Shown: piece after piece, positions 35,901 through 48,100 of the stretch
Numbering within the stretch: the first letter of the stretch is position 1
How the letters are laid out: each line of letters begins with the position of its first letter
From: Mimachlamys varia
Taxonomy: Eukaryota; Mollusca; Bivalvia; Pectinida; Pectinidae
Direction: 5' to 3'
DNA length: 64,000 bases
Assembly: GCA_947623455.1 (NCBI GenBank)
Contig: OX392536.1
Coordinates: 32,865,465 to 32,929,464 of the forward strand
Translations under genes and position numbers: made by a program
Notes under the pieces: generated by a model
What the model was told of the DNA's origin: nothing
The model's input: the letters and a program-made list of their open reading frames with translations, nothing else
Database searches by the model: none

Positions 35901-38900
35901 AAACAGATCTTGGCTGCTAAACGTAACCAAGGGTTTGTTGTTAGTTCATCATAACCTTATTTTGATCAATATTTCCTCAGCACATTTCAAACGTTTGCCT
36001 TTTCGTGCACACGTCATGTATAGGAGGTCTATCGCGTAACAAGTGTTTTTATTTTAAAGAGCTTAAAGAGAATGGATTTTATATGCACTGTCTTATGAAA
36101 TGCCAACTAAATGAGTTATTTTGATAACGACTATAATCTATTTTTTACACTGCAATAGCATGCTTTGCCGTTTGTTCTCTATAATGTTTACTGTACCATT
36201 CCTGAAATGGTTCACATACTTGGTTTGAATTGATTTTGTAGTGTATTTAAAATTTAGCGTTCTCTTTCATGTAAGCATCGAAAAGTAACTAACTACGAGT
36301 GCAAAGTATTTAACAATGAATAATGTGCTCAATTCTTGTCCAATGTCGTTGATTGATGTGAATGCTCTTTTTAGAGAGTCTGACAAGTCGTTAAACATTT
36401 GCATTGTTTCTGCGGTGACATAATACATTAATTATCATCCGAATCTAAAAACACCCTGAGGTATATACACGTACATGTCAAACTGTGTAGATCAAGTATA
36501 TGTCAATTTTATGTTTAAACGGTATTTTTGGTTTGAGGTCATTATGTTGTTCATAACATTATTTATATGCCCTCATTTCGTTGCGTTACATCTAAACCAC
36601 AATAAACATGTCGTACATAATATCAGACATGACCAAAGCGACAGCAAAACGATAATTCGAACTTAAAATCGATGAAAATTGGGACGGAGAAGGAACAAAG
36701 GGTTTACACGGAAACCAATGAAAAAGTACAGGAGAATAAGACAGGTTGTTTGGGAAAAGAAAGCTCATTCTGCAACATCAATCACACTTACCATATAAAC
36801 CTAGGTAATACTCAAGTAAATAGCACGACCTTAAAGTTATAGCCATGGCATTAAGTGTCTGACCTAGATTTACACGTCGATGACACAAAATACGCTTACT
36901 TTTCCGAAACACCCGGTCTTATTCCCGTGTTCAATGGTTTCCATGTAAGTCCTTTCTTTGTTCATATTTTGCTCTGATTTTAATGGTTTTTGAGTTCTGA
37001 TTATGGTTTTGTTCACGCTTTGGTTTTCTCTCCTTTTATCATCCACGTATTCAACTTAAGCTTGAGTAAACCATCCGATATATAGTAAAGCCCATCCATT
37101 GTTATGTACAATACTCAGTAATATCAAAACTTGGATTGTTATAAGCTGCTAGAAAGTAAACTCCTCCATTTACTGCATTCATTTAGGTCGTCCAGCTTAT
37201 ATAAATGTTTTTTGTCTCAATCAAGGAAAGATAAGTATATACTATAATAACAACATGTGATGGTATGAGTTGTCTCCCTTTGTTGTAGATTCAAGGAAAC
37301 CTGATCCTAGCGTCACTGACCCAAGTCATGCTTGGCTGTACAGGAGTGATGGGGTTCCTACTCAGATTTATTGGTCCCCTCACTATCGCCCCGACCATCT
37401 CTCTTATTGGCCTTTCTCTGACTGGGGTGGCCGCACGCTTCAACAGCGTCCACTGGGGTATATCCAGTCTGTAGGTGATATCGTATTTCTGCAAAGCCAT
37501 TAACGTCAATGAAAGAATTCCCATCAATAAAGGATACAATGGATTGTTAAAACTTCTAATTCTTTAATTAGGATGATATGTTTCAATAATAGCTTGTTCT
37601 TTATAAACAGTATTGACATATTTGTGTCAATGTATTCCATTATGTTGGTTACAAACACTGTTTGGGGTTTTTCAGGACGATTTGTCTAATCGCCATCTTT
37701 ACACTTTTCCTGGCCCGTGTCCAAGTACCTTTGCCTTCGTTCTCAATGTCCAGGAAGTGTCACATATCCAGATTCCCTGTCTTCCAATTACTGCCTGTAC
37801 GTATAAGTTGTGTGAAATTATCTAATATTATCATTATTTCCTGTTGATACCTAACTGACATTATCACGTCAATATATGATGCTTAATTTTGATAGATTAA
37901 GTCGATACATGTTTTGTAAGGGGAAACACACATGTCTAAATACAAGACTGATTGAATTATCCAAAGAACACAAAAACACTAAGTTTGACTCACTGGATAG
38001 CTAACCAGAGGTAGATGAATTAGTCGCTATATAAATACAGCTCGGAAATTGGTCATTATATGTATATCTCCTCCTAGGTCATTATCAGCGTTTGTATCGG
38101 ATGGTTGGTGTGTTACATACTAACCGTTACGGACACGCTACCTAACGACAAGAACGTCCGTTCCTACTACGCTCGGACAGACTCCAGACTAGAGGTGGTA
38201 TCTGGCATGCCTTGGTTCTACATTCCCTACCCATGTATGTACATGTATACAATTTTCCTTTACATTTTTTAAGTTATCTGCTGCCATGGCTTCTGATGTG
38301 AAATTTCGCCCTGATTACTCGATGAATTTACAATAAGGTTTTTATGGCTGACTATGCCGCCGAGCGGCTATGAAGCTATGATATATAATGGCATAATATG
38401 TTTAGTAAATTATCATTAGATCATATTGCAATACTCAAATCAAGAAAACGAGTTCTTGTTTCTAAGAATGCCAGGTATATCAGATGAATCCAGACGTTAA
38501 GCAATCTTATCGAAGATAGTTTCTATGGAAGACAAAGTATGTTTATATTGATCAAGTGTTGTCCTGTTGCATGTTAACATTATCTTCAAAGCTCTATTGG
38601 GTCAATACACCTTATTCATCTCTAACTATTCGCTTTTCCGATCCCCGATCTGCAGGTGTACATAACATTATCAGACTTGCACGTCTGTTATATTTACAGT
38701 TATATTTGGTACCCCGACTGTATCGGCCGCAGGTTACGTCGGAATGTTGGCCGCGACTGTATCCTCCATCATTGAGTCGATAGGGGACTACTTTGCTACC
38801 GCCAAAATCTCACACGGGAAGCCTCCCCCGCCACACGCCATTAACAGAGGGTTGGCGATGGAGGGTTTTTGTAGCGTGTTATCGGGTCTTGTAGGGGCTG

Positions 38901-40829
38901 GGCACGCTACCACCTCATATAGTCAGAACATCGGTGCTATTGGCATCACAAAGGTACGAATTCTTTTCGAAGAACATAGATCGTGGGGACAATGCGGTCA
39001 ATTTTCAGGTTTATCTGTATTTTTCGTTTCCAGATGCGTTTTGATTCATTCTTAAGAGTTGTCTACCCTTACATGTTCGGCTCCTCTTTCTTACTGTCTG
39101 TTAACGACATCATGCCAGTATGTAAGGCCTAGTATCACTAAAATGCTTGCATTTTGTTTTATTATTGTCCTACTTTTCAAAAACTTGAGTAATTTAGGAT
39201 TATTAGGATAGTATATTGTGCATTTTATGAATTCATCATGCAAATATTATCATTAATCATAATCCTATAGGTCGCAAGCCGTCGAGTGTTCCAAGTAGCC
39301 GGTATCATATTGCTGTTGTGTGGGGTCATAGGTAAATTTGGAGCCGTCTTGACAATTATCCCGGAACCGGTTATTGGTGGCATTCTAACAGTTGTGTTTG
39401 GGATGGTTGCCATGGTGGGGATTTCCACGCTTCAGTACACCGACATGTCCTCCACACGTAACCTCACAATACTGGCAATCTCCATCATTCTGGGTCTGAT
39501 GGTGCCGGAGTGGATAGCCGACAACCCGGACACAATACAGACAGGTAAGATATGGTTAGAATCATCTTCCAATTCGTTAGGATAACAATTTTTCTTCAAT
39601 CTGTTTCAATTAGAGTTAATGTTTAATTCCAGTCGTGTGGTAGTGTCACCAAAATGCTTGCATATTGTTATACTATTATTTTATTTCACAAAAGAATGAG
39701 CAATTAAGGTTTGTTATTTGAATAGTACATAATAAAAGTTGATTCCATTTCCTCTGTGTACTGACGCGTCGAGGATGATCTAGTATCAAAAACCCCATTA
39801 CAAACCGTAGCTCCACCAGTAATTCTACTAGAAAAATACAATTTATTGAAAAATTTGGTTAGATTACTGCAAATATTTCTATAACTGCTACACATGCCGT
39901 AGATGTTTTGTTTTTGAAGAATAAAAACCGTTTAAAACTCTAATAACATTGCTATCATAAGGTGTGGTATTGTATTCATGTAATTATTTAAGACGTATTG
40001 ATGTCTTGTTTGTAAATGAGTACAAATTAACAGCATATGTGAAACAGTTTGGACATATTATCGTGTATACATGTAAGATAACATCAGAAGAACCAGCCGA
40101 GAGTGCTAATTTGATTGAAATATTCCGTCTCTGTTTCGACCTGAATAAGTGCAACATGTAATGAAGAATTTCTCTCATTATAGGTTCATCTGAGTTGGAC
40201 CAGGTTCTGAATGTACTTCTGGGAACCGCCATGTTTGTTGGTGGATTTCTTGGCTGTTTCCTTGACAACCTAGTCTCTGGTGAGTCGCCTCAGTTCGAGG
40301 AAACAGAAAATATAATAAATACCTAATCTTGATTTGAGGTCTTTTTTTAATAATGTAGTGCAAGCAATATGATTTATGTTTCACTAACGGTTTTAAGGAT
40401 TTGGAAACAATTAAGGACAACTGACTGATAAAATAAAATAACTACCAAACGTCTCGACAATAAGACTTCATGCACACACAATGCTTGTTATCGAAACAAA
40501 TATCGTAGAGCGATCTTTGATAATGCTTTTTATATATTTATGTAGGTACTGCTGAAGAGCGCGGCATCAAGAAATGGCGAGAGAACATGTATGATTCGCA
40601 CGGTAAAGTGACAGAGAGTAACGTACAGTATGACCTCCCGTATGTTACCAAATGTATACGGAAGGTGAAGTGGTTTTCCTTTATACCAATATGTCCTACA
40701 TTCGACGGTATGGACGATCACCTGAGTTGCAGGAAAATAAAACAACGACGTGATATTGAGATGTACGAGGATGGTAAAACTCTTAACGCTCAGGCCACAA
40801 ATCACCAAGATCTTAATACTAAACTATGA
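32982..40829 (+). CDS. SLC23-type nucleobase/ascorbate transporter, copy 2 (complete, 631 aa)
   Basis: Eleven exons with consistent phases: 32982-33185 (ATG), 33896-34053, 34380-34477, 35520-35587, 37289-37470, 37676-37796, 38078-38234, 38700-38953, 39271-39544, 40184-40279, 40546-40829 (TGA). They sum to 1896 nt. The family carries nucleobases or ascorbate with Na+ or H+ across the plasma membrane and normally has 14 membrane segments; the exons show matching hydrophobic blocks. Residues 1-60 are a polar cytosolic tail. The first membrane segment has FGLQQAIL where vertebrate members have [14 protein letters not shown] falls near residues 352-360 and the NAT signature [10 protein letters not shown] at 405-414. 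The tail has EERGIKKW and [10 protein letters not shown]. Length fits SLC23 proteins (about 600 aa). Substrate cannot be settled from sequence. Confidence 0.92.
34667..34825. repeat. MITE-like element with imperfect terminal inverted repeats
   Basis: Left end TCGAACTTCGTTATCTCGAA and right end GATAGCGAGGTTC are inverted relatives, with internal CTTCGAGTTAACC-type motifs. The type resembles small pogo/Tigger-derived MITEs of invertebrates (from memory of the style, not a database match). It lies in an intron of SLC23 copy 2 and is absent from copy 1. Confidence 0.5.
36630..36800 (-). mobile_element. Penelope-like 3' tail (minus) in SLC23 copy 2 intron
   Basis: Inverted decayed tail: GACCAAAGCGACAGCAAAAC, AACTTAAAATCGATGAAA, AGGAGAATAAGACAGGTTGT. 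It forms a head-to-head pair with the plus copy starting about 60 bp later. Confidence 0.6.
36860..37036 (+). mobile_element. Penelope-like 3' tail (plus) in SLC23 copy 2 intron
   Basis: Ordered matches to the tail: CGTCGATGA, ACGCTTACTTTTCCGAAACA, GGTCTTATTC, CTTTCTTTGTTCATATTTTG, TTTTTGAGTTCTGATTATGG and GCTTTGGTTTTCTCT. Confidence 0.65.
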
Positions 40830-41040
40830 CGAGTTTCTTATATTATATATAAATGCATATCAATTAACCTTAAGGTTAAACAATGCAAATGTGATGTAAG
40901 CACATTACATGACGTCACGTCTTATTTGTGAAAAGTATACGCCATTTTTGTACATTAATTTTCTTACCATTTTTATCTTTATCGTCCAGCTGGTACATGT
41001 GTACCTAACATGATGGTATTTCATGAAACGTTTAATATTT
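40830..41040 (+). other. 3' flank of SLC23 copy 2, end of duplication unit
   Basis: Sequence up to about 40995 (ATGACGTCACGTCT..., then TTTTTATCTTTATCGT) matches the 3' flank of copy 1 at 26392-26470, marking the right end of the duplicated block. Confidence 0.5.
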
Positions 41041-41085
41041 ACAAATTGCATTAAATTTATATATATATATATATTTATACATAAC

Positions 41086-41728
41086 ACGGAAACACAAATG
41101 ACGAAGGAAGACAATTGTTTTGACTCGTGTCCTATCCGGGCCTCGAACTCACGATTTCCGGCACCAAATCGCCAGCCAGAAATATCTGCGGCCGTTACCA
41201 CCGCGCCAACTCGACATCCCTAAAAAAGGATGTTTTGAAGTCGCAGTGATAGACGGTCCGGTATTCTGACATGATCATAGTGGCAAATCGTCTATTATAG
41301 ATGATATGAAAACCTGGATCGCAATGCATATACATGCATGTATACGAATTGTACAAATATTACATATATTAAGCACGGTACCATTACGACAGGAAATTCA
41401 CATTTTAACCTTCGGATCAACAACACAAAGTGAATATGATACATTGTGTTTAATAAAGTATAGGTAACACGGAAACACAAAAGACGAAGAAAGACAATTG
41501 TTTTCACTCGTGCCCTTTCGGGCCTCGAACTCACGATCTCCGGCACCAAATCGCCCAGCCAGAAATATCTGCGGCCGTTACCACTGCGCCAACTCGACAT
41601 CCCCAAACAAGGATGTTTCGAAGTCGCAGTGATAGACGGTCCGGTATTCTGACATGATCATAGTAACAGATCGTCTATTATAGATGATGTGAACACATGG
41701 ATCGCAATGCATAACCATAAATGGATAC
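41086..41728 (-). mobile_element. two tandem copies of a tRNA-derived SINE with shared flank
   Basis: Minus strand shows an A-box-like TTGGCGCAGTGGTAACGG, then TTTCTGGCTGGGCGATTTGG, a B-box-like GAGTTCGAGGCCC, GGCACGAG and a tail AATGTATCATATTCAC. Copy 1 is at 41086-41219 and copy 2 at about 41353-41608. Each is followed on its 5' side by the same 120-bp segment (GACGGTCCGGTATTCTGACA and neighbours) to about 41345 and 41728. The repeat of the flank shows a tandem duplication with a spacing of about 380 bp, not two independent insertions. Confidence 0.75.
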
Positions 41729-41729
41729 G

Positions 41730-42748
41730 AATTTATCTTCGACTTAAAAAGAAAACAGCTACAATGGACTAACATCATACATATGCCTAACTGTTACTCA
41801 TGAAGCGTTCAATTAACCTCAGTTGTAACATTTTTCAATTATCAAGATAACAATGTAAGACAAATAAGTTTTAGGTACCCAGATTTATTGTTGTTTTTTT
41901 TCTCCGACCTTGACATTTTCGTCATATTGTAATGTGAAATTAATTTGAAAGCGACGACAATCGGAAGCGTCTTTGTGAGGGAGAGATATTCATAGGCAGG
42001 TATCAAGTATCATACCATAATATATATCCTATATTATTTTTAGAAATATTAACCAAATTAAAATAAATGAAATAATAACAATATCATTTGTCTGAATACA
42101 AATTTATTGGCATTTGGTTTTCCCCTCAGATATGATACGCAATGCCACCCTATTTTCAATCATGTTACCCAAGACGAACGTTATTTCTAACCTCAGATTA
42201 CTATAAAAATATCTATATTGTATTTGGGTACATATTTTATATGCACTACTTTATACTTTTAAAATAACAATATATTATTGATGTCGATAAACATTATGAA
42301 ATATTGTTTTGCAATTGAACATTAATTAATTAAAATACAATTGCTATTTTTATTGAGTCTTGCTTTCCTTGATTTCATGTGGTGATGAGTTTGTCTTGAA
42401 ACTAATTCATCATTGACTGCGTCACAATTTGTTTCTAGGACCAACTCAATTCATGACGCTGTGCAAGCATCCAAAGCATGATTAACTTTCAACGCGTTTT
42501 GTTGTCAACTATATGAACTGCTTCCTTCCATTGATTGTTTGACACACATGTTTAAGTCTACGTATTGATGTTGTTAAAGATAAAAGGACATCGTACAATA
42601 TGATGATGAATGTTGGTAGATGATTACAGTTGACTATCAATTAACGAAATACAAATCACATTTGGTATTAACAGTATTTATTTGTTTACAATAGTATTTA
42701 TGCCCCTGCCATGAAATGGGGGGGCATACATGTATAGTGTTACCCATT
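41730..42748. other. intergenic AT-rich DNA, nothing recognised
   Basis: No supported open frame, repeat border or RNA gene was seen between the SINE duplication and the pentanucleotide microsatellite. Confidence 0.35.
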
Positions 42749-42749
42749 T

Positions 42750-42809
42750 CCGTCCCGTCCCGTCCCGTCCCGTCCCGTCCCGTCCCGTCCCGTCCCGTCC
42801 CGTCCCGTC
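42750..42809 (+). repeat. (CCGTC)n microsatellite, 12 copies
   Basis: Sixty bases of uninterrupted pentanucleotide repeat. The period is not a multiple of three, so the proline/serine/valine open frame across it is an artefact. Confidence 0.95.
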
Positions 42810-43023
42810 ATATGGGGGCAGGGGGCATTTATATCTCCCAGACATTTTTAAATAAACAAAGTGTATTGGGGATTGTAAGACAAGCTGATAGCTTCTATTG
42901 ATCCCCTCCCATCCCTGTTATATCAAAAGATTTGCGAGATTTGGCCGGACACACTTGAATTAATGGAAGAGTTAATCATACACAATATACTCGATTTTAC
43001 TATTTGAATTGATTTGTAAGCTG

Positions 43024-43998
43024 AGGAAGAAAATATACTGAGGAAGATAAAGTACGAATGATTTAATTCCTGGTTGACAATATCTTTGGTGAGTTCGGAG
43101 GAAAGATTTTCAAACAGACTGTTGGCATTCCAATGGGCACTAACTGTGCACCACTTTTGGCTGACTTGTTTTTGTTTTCATACGAGGCTGAATTTGTCGA
43201 GGGGCTTATCAGGACGGGTAACAAAAACCTTGCCAAATCTTTCAATTTCACTTTCAGGTATATCGAAGATGTGTTGTCTATAAACAAGAAGACGTTTTCT
43301 GACGTGGTCGATCGTATATACCCTACTGAACTTGAGATTAAAGACACTACAGACTCTCCTACATCAGCTTCTTACCGCGATCTTTACTTAAACTATGATC
43401 AACACGGGCAACTTACTACTAAGCTGTATGATAAACGTGACTATTTCGATGTTCCGATCGTGAACTTTCCCTTTCTTGATAGTAACATCCCTGCTTCTTC
43501 ATCCTATGGTGTTTACATGTCGCAGTTGATTCGTTATTCTAGGGCTTGCTCTTAATATTGCGATTTTCGTGATAGATGTCAACTGCTGACGAACAAACTT
43601 ACGGCACAGGGATTCGAGAAATGCAGGTTGATGAAGTCTATGGGCAAGTTTTATGGTTGCCATCTAACTATCATCGAGAAATATTCTGTATATTTGTGTG
43701 ATATGAAGAAGGACGTTTTTGAGTTTGCTTGTTAGTGTGTTTACTTGTTGTGATGACAATGCTGACTCGGTTCTCATTTTGAGGATTGATGCTTACTTGG
43801 ATGTGACCATGATTTACATGGCGGGTGTCGTCGATGAAGCAGAAGACACTTACTCTTCCGGAACACCTGGTCTTATTCTCTTATGCTTTTACGAGAGTCT
43901 CCATGTAAATCTTTCCTTTGTTCCTATTTTGCCCCAAGTTTAATCGATTTTGAGTTCGGATTATGTTTTTGTTGACGCTTTGGTTTTCTCTAAAAAAA
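43024..43998 (+). mobile_element. Penelope-like retroelement, 5'-truncated, best copy in window
   Basis: Carries the C-terminal half of a reverse transcriptase (43133-43555 open): VGIPMGTNCAPLLADLFLF, SYEAEFVEGL, FRYIEDVLSINKKTF, ELEIKDT, LYLNYDQHGQLTTKLYDKRD, YGVYMSQLIRYSRACS. A stop then follows, with further homologous sequence (GKFYGCHL, CDMKKDVFEFAC) in the same frame to about 43735. A roughly 260-bp noncoding tail ends in TTTGAGTTCGGATTATG and GCTTTGGTTTTCTCT beside an A-run. The catalytic YIDD is YIED. The assignment to Penelope-like elements rests on my recognition of this RT type and on the lack of poly(A) or LTR; another RT class is possible. Confidence 0.7.
43133..43735 (+). pseudogene. 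reverse transcriptase C-terminal fragment (YIED active site)
   Basis: Open from GTNCAPLLAD to YSRACS, then one TAA at 43553 before the homologous GKFYG...MKKDVFEFAC end. The first catalytic aspartate of the YIDD box is glutamate. The N-terminal fingers domain and any endonuclease are missing. It is retroelement-derived, not a host enzyme. Confidence 0.7.
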
Positions 43999-44559
43999 AA
44001 TTGTAAGCAAACGTTACCAGTTCATTTGAATTAATAAGAATTTGCATTTGTAGGGTAATTCACATAAATGAAGAATATTTTAGACGTATGTATAATTGGA
44101 TTTATATTTCTAAGCGAATTGCGTTATTCAAATATTTTACTTTCAAGAATACATTTTTGCACAGCTACAAATATTTTTGTATTTGCATTATCATTTGGTT
44201 GTCCACACCCCACAGTAAGGATCCAAGCGCTGCGCTAGCCATATTTAAATAGAAAGGCCCACCAAATTGTTAACGCTGTGGAGAAAATAAAATTTCGAAG
44301 ATAAGATAATTGCAGTTATCACGTACATTTGGATTACAGGAACATTGCGTAGAATTACAAAGATATAAAGAACATACAGTATGTAAATACGTTTTTTGGC
44401 CTTTTCGACTTTATGTTCTGAGAGATCTGTTAAAGATGGCGACTCTCTCCTTCCCTTCCTCTCCCGGATACGGTGTTAAACAAAAGTCAAACTAAGTTAT
44501 ATTTATTATCTCAAACTTGCATTCACATTCGCATGTACGAAATATTTACAAGTTTTAGG

Positions 44560-44770
44560 AATGGTTTGGTTAACTGTAGTATTCTTTACATGGCGGGTGT
44601 CGTCGATGAAGCAGAAGACGCTTACTCTTCCGGAACACTTGGTCTTATTCTCTTGTGCTTTTACGAGAGTCTCTGTGTAAGTCTTTCCTTTGCTCCTATT
44701 TTGCCCCTAGTTTAATCGATTTTGAGTTCGGATTATGGTTTTGATGACGCTTTGGTATTCTCTGACTTTT
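44560..44770 (+). mobile_element. Penelope-like 3' tail
   Basis: A clean copy of the last 190 bp: GGCGGGTGTCGTCGATGAAG, CTTACTCTTCCGGAACAC, GTTTAATCGATTTTGAGTTC, ending TTGGTATTCTCTGA followed by a long T-rich run. Confidence 0.8.
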
Positions 44771-45159
44771 TTTTTACTATTTTTTTTTCTTTGCATTGCT
44801 ATAGCACATTGTATACATGTACATTAAGTATATACATAGATAACTCCTAGATCACGCCGGATGTTCACCACAACTGTTTGGAGGACAAGGGGAAGTAACT
44901 CCCACATCACTAGCTTCACATGTGATCAAGCTGGCAGTATGACGGCGAAACCGTCTGGGTAAGAAACAGTTGTAGCGCAGTAATCAAAATAAAATCAGAA
45001 CTTTATAAATAATTGGTTATGTCCCTTTGTAAATAACTATTGTATTACACTGTATACGAAATGCATGTAAACGAGTTGTACATCATCACGTAGAAAAAAA
45101 TTCTATAGTTTTCTCACCAGTCATCTTCAAAATATCAACTACCTCATGAGCCGTAAAGT

Positions 45160-48100
45160 TCATGTGTCTGTCTGATCATACTGTTTCAGCAATTTACTGT
45201 CCGGTGTTAAAGTCATATCTTCATCTATATCCTTGGAATGAAAACATTCTGAAGACGGTTGATCCTTGTCTTTTGTCGAAGTGTCTATGTCTATATCAAT
45301 GTCAATTGATATATCGGTGTGTTGTAGTTTCTCTTCTGACGAGGTTTGAAAAACACCCGACACCAGACTTAAAACTCCTCCCAACATGATTAATATTCCT
45401 GTAATGACAACGCATGTTAAATACATTTATGTCTGAGATAAAACTTACTTTTCTTTCCTTTTATCTTAACAAGTTCTTCTTGTACATGTAGGTTAATATA
45501 GATTGCGACAAACAAACATTGTCTTCATCTCTCCAGATAGATTATAATTTATGCATTGTCTTCATCTCTCCAGATATTTTATACTAATATACATTGTCGT
45601 CATCTCTCAAGACATATTATTAAGGTGGCAATTATTTTTATACGATTAGCTTGCATCCTTCTAACATTAATGACCACTTTTGTATGACATATTGTACTGT
45701 AGGTACGCCGTCCGATTTTATGGTAAAGAACAATTCAACGACATAGTGGTACATTGTATGCCTTATGTCACAGATAGCATTTTATATTTACTGTAAGAAA
45801 CATCACATCGATAGTTTGACTATACATCCGATGCAGCTAAGTATAATTACATCGAAAATTTTGCAAATATACTAAACTGCCAATGATTCTGAACATATTT
45901 TCCCATGTGACAATGCTATGACAAATTTACGAAATAAGGCAGGGCTAATTTCAGGTTCAAGACGATAAATAATGAACAATATAATGTACCTTACCTGTTA
46001 CAAGGAAACATAAATCATACGTGCCACCAACGTCAATTACGTTTCCTGTAAAAAAAACAACAGGAAACAAACAATCTAATAGTAAACAGTGGATAAAAGT
46101 ATCTGATATATTTAATATTATCACATTTACATTTGCACAAAGTACCCCTGAATATATATTTTTGTTTTATGATTATCAAAAAGTCTAAATGTTGTAACGT
46201 GCTCTTTCGTGATAATGACGTCAAAGATTATTTGCCATGTGAGAACTTAGCAGAAAAAAAGATATAAAATTCGCTTTCATGAAAAACAAGCCCTGGTTTG
46301 AGATGAATTACTAGCGTATCCACCAAATTATTTTTTTTTAAAAATGAATTGACATCAATATTTATTGAATCACAGATGTCATCTATTTTGTCAACAAAAT
46401 CAAGAATACAACATAGTTATTGGCTGACAACGTATGAACTATCACGTATAACACTGATGTGTTGTATTGATGGTTTAATAGCCTGTAAATAGGTCCTCTT
46501 AATTTGGTTATCATCGTTATTGTTTCTTACCTACAAAGGAAGGTCCTATAAATATACAGATACCCATAGCAGCAAACTCAATTCCTGTGGCGGAAGCAAA
46601 ATGCTGTAACCCGACCAGTTTGATATTGATGATATTCAGAATCGCGAACACAGAATCGCCATAGAATCCGAGAAATATACAATAAATTAGAAGTCCTCCG
46701 AATGATGTACCGTACACAGGTAGTAACATACTGGCCACCGCCAGAAACGTAAACATTCCGAACAGAAGTGTAGTCTCCTTCATATTATGATTATTAGCGT
46801 TCACTAATGACGATATTAACAGTCTTGCAACAAGCGAACACACTCCTCGAACATTCAATAGATAGGATGCCTCCATTACAGACAACCCCGTCGTCGTCAC
46901 ATAGCTTGGGAAGTGAAGATACATGACAAAGACACCGAGCTGAGTCAGACACAGGCAACCGGCAAAGCATATAAATCCAGGCTTCTTCATAATACTCAAC
47001 CAGCTCCTGGAACCAGTAGGCATGGCTTTCCTTCCCGGTGTAAGTGACTCGTGTTTCTGTGATTCTTCAAGGTAGGAGGGGAAATACATACATCCAAGAA
47101 AACAAGGCTGTAGTGCTATTCCTCCTAAAAGTATGAAAAACGTTCGACTCCCATACGTTTCTCTTATCATCTGTATCGCTGTTGGCATGAAGAGACCACC
47201 CAAAGAAATTCCCGAAGTTGAAATGCCACTTGCCATGTTTTGACGTAGTTTGAAATTATACCCAACAACAAAATATGCAGCTGTGTTTGTCATACTAGAT
47301 CCGATTCCTGTAATATAAAGTTAAAAGTTTATCGAATGTTAAGGAGAATTTAATGTTTATGGTGTTGGTTCAAGTAAGCCCATGTAGTTTATCCCACAAT
47401 CGTTTGCGGTCAATGTTCAATGCTCTTTATTCCTAAGGCCTTACGGCCCATAAGTTACAATACCAGCATACAAATGTACAATATATAAACAACAATTAAT
47501 GGAGGTTGAATCACAAAAAAGGTGTTAACTTGTTTATGAGACATTACAAATTTTGTATCATATTCACTTCAATTTATGTTTTTTTTCTTTTCTTGAAAGT
47601 CAAACGTATACTTTTTCCCGTTTTATTTAGTTCCTTGCAATTATTAACACTCACTTCATAATTGAATACATAGAGAATATCTAACAGTGTCTTCAGTAAT
47701 AACAAATATATTTCACGAGTGGGGCTAATATTTTGATATTTTTCACGAGTGTGTAAAATCTACAGTGGCAGTTTTGATTTTCCCAAAAGTCGTTTGCAAG
47801 CTGCGATCTGATTGGTCATACAGAAAAAGTGATATTTTTCGATAATGATTGTTTTTATATATTGATGAAATGGTCTGTATAAAAAGGACAAGATGGAATT
47901 CATCTTCAAGTTCGTCTTAATTGCAGCATGAACACAATTTGTTATGTCGAGGAATTTTATTGTGTCTACCTTTCTCTGTATAAAACTTTTTGGACGATAG
48001 TGTAATTATTGTTAACAATTTCTATACACTGAATCCAGAGGTTTAACTAAATAATACTGTAAACAAAAAATATCAACTAAATGATGGTATAAGCACCCAC

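Noticed and set aside
41120..41219. tRNA gene on the minus strand
   Set aside because: A- and B-box-like words are present, but no cloverleaf with a paired acceptor stem and anticodon arm folds; it is a tRNA-derived SINE.
42716..42901. Small open frame across the CCGTC microsatellite
   Set aside because: Repeat-driven proline/serine/arginine content with no context of a gene.
43719..43943. Similar 75-95 residue frames in the Penelope-like tails at 12.7, 43.7, 44.5 and 50.3 kb
   Set aside because: The frames at 12.7 and 43.7 kb start at TTG, not ATG; they share a recent common ancestor, and the copy at 30.4-30.8 kb is frameshifted. Openness is more likely due to shared descent than selection.
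47700..47890. Possible foldback or regulatory block with repeated TTTTTCACGAGTG words
   Set aside because: The word occurs twice within 60 bp but no paired arms or borders could be established.
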